Below the pieces are notes generated by a model. The model had not been told where the DNA came from, did no database searches, and saw only the letters and a list, made by a program, of their open reading frames with translations. The position numbers and the translations under genes were made by a program. A stretch of 61,951 nt of DNA from Desulfovibrionaceae bacterium (GTDB taxonomy: Bacteria; Desulfobacterota; Desulfovibrionia; Desulfovibrionales; Desulfovibrionaceae). Shown piece by piece: positions 55,670 to 61,951 of the stretch (position 1 is the stretch's first letter; the number at the start of each line of letters is the position of its first letter). The stretch covers positions 1 to 61,951 of the forward strand of contig JAFGBU010000037.1 in assembly GCA_016932995.1 (NCBI GenBank), read 5' to 3'.

Positions 55670-56368
55670 TCAGGCGTCCGAGCCGAGGGCCTGCCTGTCC
55701 GGCGCCGACCGCATGCGGCCGGCCAGGTACATGAACGGCGTGTCCAGCGCGGCCATCAAAAACTTCATGACATAGGTGGTCAGGACGATCTCCAGCCAGA
55801 CCCCGGCCGGAAACAGTCCCCACAGGGCCACGAAGCAGAAGATCACCGAGTCCAAAAGCTGGCTGACCATGGTGCTCAGGTTGTTCCTGAGCCACAGGTG
55901 GCGGCCGCGGGTCCGGCCCTTGATGTAGTGGAAGGCCCAGACGTCGTGGAGCTGGGAGGCCAGGTAGGCGGCCATGCTGCCCAGGGCCACCCGGGGCAGG
56001 AACCCGAACACGGCCTCCAGGTGGGGCTGGGCGAAGTCGCTGGCCGCCGGGACGAAGAGCAGGGCCAGCTGCATGTAGACCGCGGCCAGGCCCAGGGCCA
56101 CGAACCCGAGCAGCACGGCCTTCTTGGCCTCCTGCTTGCCGTGATACTCGCTCAAGAGGTCCGTGGACAGGAACACGCTGGCGTAGAGCACGTTGCCCAG
56201 GGTCGTGGTCAGGCCGAAGATCTGGACCGTCTTGAGCACCTGGATGTTGCACAGAACCAGGCTCAGGACCACCATCCCGAACAGACCGGTCCGGCCGAAC
56301 AGGCGGTAGACCGCAAGGACCATGCACAGGTCCAGTATCGCGAAGCCGAACCACAGGATTTCGTTCAT
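55670..56368 (-). CDS. yhhQ: Queuosine precursor transporter YhhQ
   Basis: Encodes 232 aa with six or seven hydrophobic segments. STDLLSEYHGKQEAKKAVLL and ASQLHDVWAFHYIKGRTRGR are signature stretches of the TIGR00697/YhhQ (VUT) family, and the C-terminal TTYVMKFLMAALDTPFMYLA is also conserved. It imports queuine or pre-queuosine bases through the inner membrane for tRNA queuosine synthesis. It stands between convergent SPOR and the upstream diguanylate cyclase gene (81-bp gap). Confidence 0.9.
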   Translation of the reverse strand: MNEILWFGFAILDLCMVLAVYRLFGRTGLFGMVVLSLVLCNIQVLKTVQIFGLTTTLGNVLYASVFLSTDLLSEYHGKQEAKKAVLLGFVALGLAAVYMQLALLFVPAASDFAQPHLEAVFGFLPRVALGSMAAYLASQLHDVWAFHYIKGRTRGRHLWLRNNLSTMVSQLLDSVIFCFVALWGLFPAGVWLEIVLTTYVMKFLMAALDTPFMYLAGRMRSAPDRQALGSDA

Positions 56369-56449
56369 CTCCCCTCCGCGGCCGGGCCTCGGGCCGGGCC
56401 GGTGTCAGGGGATGTGCCCGGAAATCGCTCCCGGGTCAAGGGACGGGGA

Positions 56450-57928
<1,479 letters not shown>

Positions 57929-58148
57929 CTCCAGCGCTCCTTGCATGGCCCGCGACACGGCAATCCTTGCCTTTGGCCCCGTTTCTGCAAAAAAGGAGCC
58001 AAGCCATGGAAATCCTTGGGGGACAAAGGCTGTCCCGGGCCGATCCCCGGTTTCGGGCCCCGGCCGAAACCCGGGCGTCAAAAACCCGGCCTGCCCGCGG
58101 TTTCAAACCCTTTGACAAAAGCCCCTGATTGGGATTTGACCTTAGGGC

Positions 58149-59759
58149 ATGAGCTCGAAGCGCATCTGGGGCTCCCTGGACCCCTTCCTGGAGCCGGGCC
58201 CGGTCCTGGGCAGGCGGGTGGCCAACAGCCAGTTCCTGGCCGCCCTGCTCCGCGCGGACCCCTTTGACCACTACCACTTCTTCCTGGCCGACCAGGGCGG
58301 CCGAAAGGACCTGGCCGAGCGCCTGGACGGGATACTGCCCCCGGACCTCAGGGCCAGGGTCAGGGTCATGGACCGCAGGGAGCTGCCCCGGGCCCTGGGC
58401 CGAAACAGCTATCACTGCTTTCACCAGTCCGACTGCATCGCCCTCCAGGCGCACCTGTCCAGGCTGCGCAACGCCTACAGCCGGGACGTCTTCCCGGTGA
58501 CCGGGCCGACGCACTCCCTGAGCTACTCCAACTACGCCCAGGCCTTTCTGAACCACCTCTGGCCCGGGGCCTCCAAGAGGGACTGCGTGGTGGCGACCTC
58601 AAGGCCCGGGCTCAGGGCCGTGGAGGCCCTGTTCAGGCACCTGCGGCAGGCCCTGGACCTGCCCGAGGAGCGCTTCCCGGGCCCGAGCCTCAAGGTCGTG
58701 CCCCTGGGCGTGGACCCGGACGAGTTCAAGACCGCCCCGAGCCCGGCGGGCGAGGGGCCGGTGCGGCTGCTGGTCTTCGGGCGCATCTCGCACTACTCCA
58801 AGATGGACGTCCTGCCCCTGTTCAGGGCCCTGCAGCGCCTGTTCGCGGACGGCCTGGCCCGGGACCGGGTCAGCCTGACCCTGGCCGGGTGGGTCGAGGA
58901 GGGCGACGACTTTCCAGAGACCCTCAAGGGCCTGGCCGCGAACATCGGCCTGGACCTGCGCGTGGTCCCCAGGCCGAGCGCGGAGCACAAGCCCGGGCTC
59001 TACGCCGCGGCGGACATCTTCGTGTCCATAGCCGACAACCCCCAGGAGACCTTCGGCCTGACCGTGCTCGAGGCCGGGGCCTGCGGCCTGGCCTGCGTGG
59101 TCTCGGACTACGACGGCTACCGGGACCTGGTCCTGGACCGGGAAACCGGGTTTCTGGTCCCGACCATCGGCCCGGCCCGCTCCGGGGAGGTGGACATGCT
59201 CGCCCCGCTGCTCTTCGACAACCAGTACCACCTGCTCCTGGCCCAGCAGACCGCGGTGGACGTGGCCGCCCTGGCCCGGGTTTTGAAGGCCCTGATCGAC
59301 TCCCCGCGGCTTCGCCTGGACATGGGCGCGGCCGCCAAGAGGCGCGTGCTGGGCGAGTTTTCCTGGCAGGCGGTGATAAAAAGATACCTCGACCTCTGGG
59401 ACGAGCTCCGGCAGCTGCCCGGAGACGCGCCGCCGGACGCGGCCCATCCCCTGCACCTGCCCTACGCCGAGGTCTTCGCCTCCTACCCGTCCAGGGTCCT
59501 GGGCCCGGAGATCAGGCTGGTCAGCACCAAAACCGGCCAGGCCGTGTACCGGGACCGGGAGTTCCCCCTGATCTACGCCGGGCTAAAGGGCCGCATCCTG
59601 GCCGAGGCGGCCAAGAAGTTGGCCTTTCTGGCCAGAAAGCCCGTGCCCGTCCCGGACCTGGTCCAGGGCCTGAGGCGCGTGTTCCCGGACCTGAGCCTGG
59701 AAGGGGCCGAGGCGCACATCCTCTGGGCCCTGAAAAACGACCTCCTGGAACAGGCATGA
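58149..59759 (+). CDS. GT4-type glycosyltransferase with an extra C-terminal domain
   Basis: Encodes 536 aa. Residues up to about 430 form a GT-B glycosyltransferase: VVPLGVDPDEFK, LVFGRISHYSKMD, and the donor-binding SIADNPQETFGLTVLEAGAC followed by GLACVVSDYDGYRDLV. After about residue 445 comes an additional segment of some 90 aa (FPLIYAGLKGRILAEAAKKL ... LWALKNDLLEQA) that looks like a small helical, winged-helix or PqqD-like domain and is not usual in GT4 enzymes. It overlaps the next glycosyltransferase start (ATGA). Acceptor unknown; a surface polysaccharide or LPS role is likely. Confidence 0.85.
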   Translation: MSSKRIWGSLDPFLEPGPVLGRRVANSQFLAALLRADPFDHYHFFLADQGGRKDLAERLDGILPPDLRARVRVMDRRELPRALGRNSYHCFHQSDCIALQAHLSRLRNAYSRDVFPVTGPTHSLSYSNYAQAFLNHLWPGASKRDCVVATSRPGLRAVEALFRHLRQALDLPEERFPGPSLKVVPLGVDPDEFKTAPSPAGEGPVRLLVFGRISHYSKMDVLPLFRALQRLFADGLARDRVSLTLAGWVEEGDDFPETLKGLAANIGLDLRVVPRPSAEHKPGLYAAADIFVSIADNPQETFGLTVLEAGACGLACVVSDYDGYRDLVLDRETGFLVPTIGPARSGEVDMLAPLLFDNQYHLLLAQQTAVDVAALARVLKALIDSPRLRLDMGAAAKRRVLGEFSWQAVIKRYLDLWDELRQLPGDAPPDAAHPLHLPYAEVFASYPSRVLGPEIRLVSTKTGQAVYRDREFPLIYAGLKGRILAEAAKKLAFLARKPVPVPDLVQGLRRVFPDLSLEGAEAHILWALKNDLLEQA

Positions 59760-60862
59760 GCCACGGCCTCCCGGACATCCGGCAGCACGTCATGCTCGAG
59801 CTCCGGGGCGGAGCGACCAGGGTGGCCGGGCTCCTGGCCCAGGGCCTGGCGGACATGGGCCTGGCCTGCGGCCTGAGCTTCGAGGTCCGCGAGGCCCAGG
59901 ACCCGGGGCCGGTGCTCGCGGCCGCGGACCTGGGCCCGGGCCTCGACCCGAACGTCCTGCTCCACGTCCATTCGACCGCGGACTGGGCCGGCCTGCTCGG
60001 CGGGCTTGGGCCCGGCCAGAGGCTGGTCGTCAGCCTGCACGACGCGACCCTGCTCACCGGGGGCTGCGCCCAGCCCCTGGACTGCCCGGAGTTCGGGCGC
60101 GGCTGCCCCGGGCCCTGCCCGCGCAACTTCGAGGACCCGGCCGAGACCCGGCGCGCCAATCTGGGGCTCCTGAAAAGGCTCGACCCGCTGCTCATCAGCC
60201 CCTCGGCCTGGCTGGCCAGGCTGGCCAAACAGGCCCTGCCCGGGTGCAGGCTCACGGTCATCCCCAACGGCGTGCCCTGGCCGGACAGGCCCCGGTCCAA
60301 GGCCGAGGCCCGCAGGTCCATGGGCCTGGACCCCGGGGCCAGGGTGGTCCTTTTCGTGGCCCACGGCGGGGTTCGGGCCGCGTACAAGGGCGGCGGCAAG
60401 TGGCCGGACTACTGGCGGCAAATCAAGGCCCTGGCGCCCGGGGCCCTGGGCTTTGCCGTGGGCGGGGACAGCGCGGACCGGGACGGGGACCTCTTCTACT
60501 GGCCCTACGTGGGCCGGGACAGGCTGCTCCAGCTCATGGCCGCGGCCGACGCGCTCATGTACCCGACCCTGGCCGACAACCACTCCCTGGTCATCCTGGA
60601 GGCCATGAGCGCGGGCCTGGCCTGCGTGTCCTTTGAGGTCGGCGGGGTCCCGGAGCAGATACGCCACGAAGAGAACGGGCTTCTCGCGCCGCCCGGCGAT
60701 CACCAGGCCATTGTCCGGGCCGCGGCCCGGGTCCTGAACGACCCACGGCTCTCCAGGACCCTGGGCCGGAACGCCTTTTTCCTGGGCCAGAAGCGCTTCG
60801 AGGCCCGGCGCATGGTCGCCGACCACCTAAGGGCCTACCGGGCCGAGTGCCGGGCGGGCTAG
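59756..60862 (+). CDS. GT4-type glycosyltransferase
   Basis: Encodes 368 aa from ATG 59756, in a four-base overlap with the previous gene; the long open frame further upstream is a shadow of that gene. It has the GT-B pattern: LISPSAWLARLAKQALPGCR, VIPNGVPWPDRPRSK, VLFVAHGGVRAAYKGGGKWP, and MYPTLADNHSLVILEAMSAG then LACVSFEVGGVPEQI, with a PNGV element and the ExxxE region for the donor. An early cysteine-rich patch (GGCAQPLDCPEFGRGCPGPC) is seen in WcaC-like transferases. It probably works in the same pathway as its neighbour. It converges with sppA, the ends overlapping by four bases. Confidence 0.87.
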   Translation: MSHGLPDIRQHVMLELRGGATRVAGLLAQGLADMGLACGLSFEVREAQDPGPVLAAADLGPGLDPNVLLHVHSTADWAGLLGGLGPGQRLVVSLHDATLLTGGCAQPLDCPEFGRGCPGPCPRNFEDPAETRRANLGLLKRLDPLLISPSAWLARLAKQALPGCRLTVIPNGVPWPDRPRSKAEARRSMGLDPGARVVLFVAHGGVRAAYKGGGKWPDYWRQIKALAPGALGFAVGGDSADRDGDLFYWPYVGRDRLLQLMAAADALMYPTLADNHSLVILEAMSAGLACVSFEVGGVPEQIRHEENGLLAPPGDHQAIVRAAARVLNDPRLSRTLGRNAFFLGQKRFEARRMVADHLRAYRAECRAG

Positions 60863-61830
60863 TCGGCCGCGCCCGGGTGCCAGAGGTAGTAGAACCCGGC
60901 CCTTGGCGGCAGGAGACGGCCCGCGCCCAGGTCCACCAGGGCCGGCTTGGCCGGTCCGGCCTGGTTCAGGGTGTTGTACGCCGTGTCGTTGGGGTACTCC
61001 GTGCGCCGGTAGACCACCACCCGGGCGTCCTCGGGCAGCCCGGCCAGCTTCTTGGCCTCCTCCAGGACCTGGTCCAGGTAGGCGACCCCGTCCACCAGGC
61101 CCAGGTCCAGGGCCTGGTCCGCGGTGAACACCCTGGCCGTGGCCACCTGGTCCAGGGCCGGACCCTGGATGCGCCGGTGTTCCTTGACCAGGTCCAGGAA
61201 GCGGCCGGCAAGGCGCTCGATGATCGAGTTCATGATCCCGAGCTCCTCCTCGGTGGTCGGCCTGAAGGGCGAGCCCATGTCCTTGTTCCGGCCGGACTTG
61301 CTGACCTCCACGTCCACCCCGATCATGTCCATGAGCCCGACGACCTTGGGCCGGAAAAAGACCACGCCCACGGACCCGGTGATGGTCGTGGGGTTGGCCA
61401 TGATCCTGTCCGCGGGCAGGGCCAGGTAGTAGCCGCCCGAGGCGGCCAGGCCCATCATGCAGGCCACGACCTTTTTCTTGCTGCGCTCCCTGAAGGCCCT
61501 TATCTCGTGGTAGAGCACGTCGCTGCCCGTGGTCGTGCCCCCGGGCGAGTCTATCTTCAGGACCACGGCCCCGACGTCCTTGTCCTTCTCGGCCAGCCTG
61601 AGCTGGCTGACGACCTCCTGGACCACGCTGGGCCGGGAGACCAGAAGGCCCTCCCTGGGCTCGTCCCAGATGAAGCCCTGGATCGGGAGCACCAGGACCT
61701 TGCCCCGGGCCTGGCCCTCGAGCACGAACTCCCGGAGCGGGTCGCCGGAGTCGGAAAACAGCTTGAGCTTGGGGGCGCACCCGCAGGCGAGGACCAGGAC
61801 CAGGACCAGGGGCAGAAAACGCAAGCTCAT
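60859..61830 (-). CDS. sppA: Signal peptide peptidase SppA (S49 family), lipoprotein form
   Basis: Encodes 323 aa from ATG 61830 (MSLRFLPLVLVLVLACGCAPK); the leader ends in a lipobox (VLAC), so the mature enzyme is probably a lipoprotein. Catalytic parts: VVLKIDSPGG, the nucleophile Ser in MMGLAASGGYYLALPADRI, and the general-base Lys in SKSGRNKDMGSPFRP, followed by FLDLVKEHRRIQ and ARVFTADQALDLGLVDGV. This is the short, single-repeat S49 form that digests signal peptide remnants. The open frame extends upstream into the repeat element; the chosen ATG gives the usual leader and has AGGAGCC just before it. Confidence 0.93.
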   Translation of the reverse strand: MSLRFLPLVLVLVLACGCAPKLKLFSDSGDPLREFVLEGQARGKVLVLPIQGFIWDEPREGLLVSRPSVVQEVVSQLRLAEKDKDVGAVVLKIDSPGGTTTGSDVLYHEIRAFRERSKKKVVACMMGLAASGGYYLALPADRIMANPTTITGSVGVVFFRPKVVGLMDMIGVDVEVSKSGRNKDMGSPFRPTTEEELGIMNSIIERLAGRFLDLVKEHRRIQGPALDQVATARVFTADQALDLGLVDGVAYLDQVLEEAKKLAGLPEDARVVVYRRTEYPNDTAYNTLNQAGPAKPALVDLGAGRLLPPRAGFYYLWHPGAAD

Positions 61831-61864
61831 GGCTCCTCCTTGGTTTGGGACCGGCCGGGGCGGT

Positions 61865-61951
61865 CTAGGAGGTTGTTGATAAACAACCTCCGCGCGCCAG
61901 GACGGCGCGCCCGGAAGCATTGGCTTCCAATGATTCCGGAGATTTGGCGAA
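61865..61951. repeat. Multi-hairpin repeat element, copy 2 (cut by window edge)
   Basis: Positions 61865-61951 match 47786-47872 with about six differences. This copy folds more perfectly: 61868-61891 (10-bp stem GGAGGTTGTT, loop GATA), 61892-61910 (7-bp stem GCGCGCC, loop AGGAC), 61913-61928 (6-bp stem GGAAGC, loop ATTG). It starts 34 bp upstream of the sppA start on the opposite side and continues past the window. Confidence 0.88.

Overview
The window reads as chromosomal DNA of a high-GC, anaerobic, sulfate-reducer-like member of Desulfovibrionales (Desulfobacterota). This is inferred from several things together: a type I-C CRISPR repeat of the Desulfovibrio kind, a tungsten aldehyde:ferredoxin oxidoreductase with a four-cluster ferredoxin, a periplasmic tetraheme cytochrome c, a selenocysteine-containing SelD, a short MetH, CGGC and NifX-type small metalloproteins, and very strong GCC/CTG/GAC codon bias. 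Exact species cannot be fixed from sequence reading alone.

Layout. 1-8.3 kb: leader end of a CRISPR array and a complete minus-strand type I-C operon (cas3-cas5c-cas8c-cas7c-cas4-cas1-cas2), with an internal start for Cas11c inside cas8c and a 39-codon remnant of a second cas3 upstream. By eye this block is less GC-rich than the rest, and it abuts the 3' end of a tRNA-Phe gene, so it looks like an acquired island. 8.6-16 kb: tRNA-Phe, AOR plus ferredoxin, a Pat-type protein acetyltransferase, and divergent acs. 16-22.7 kb: DUF4390 protein, NtrY kinase, a nucleotide-sugar-epimerase-like protein, a REC-PAS-HD-GYP phosphodiesterase and the NtrX activator. 22.7-26.3 kb: FlgM-like peptide, CGGC and NifX-like proteins, tetraheme cytochrome, heptosyltransferase-like enzyme. 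26.3-34.2 kb: a tightly packed minus-strand train headed by an RpoH-like sigma factor, then a TPR lipoprotein, a second lipoprotein, rpiB, tkt, class II fructose bisphosphatase and trmO.

34.4-39.4 kb: plus-strand train metH, thioredoxin-like lipoprotein, GNAT (ArgA-like), hpt, zinc-ribbon membrane protein. 39.5-47.7 kb: PAS kinase, rsmG, rlmH, phosphoesterase, fau, pgeF, and a cation antiporter with a TrkA-N/Usp partner. 47.8-51.6 kb: a multi-hairpin repeat element, selD (in-frame UGA), copZ, copA. 51.7-61.95 kb: an unknown gene with a 15-bp tandem repeat, fabD, argS, SPOR protein, yhhQ, a GGDEF cyclase, two GT4 glycosyltransferases, sppA, and a second copy of the multi-hairpin repeat running off the right edge.

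How the parts fit. AOR can oxidise aldehydes to acids and Acs can activate acetate; Pat lies divergently beside Acs, its classical target. SelD supplies selenophosphate and itself needs the selenocysteine machinery. The HD-GYP and GGDEF proteins can degrade and make c-di-GMP. The points most worth following are the Sec-SelD with its SECIS stem-loop, the Cas11c internal start, the cas3 remnant next to tRNA-Phe, and the repeated multi-hairpin element whose two most stable hairpins share an AGGAC loop.
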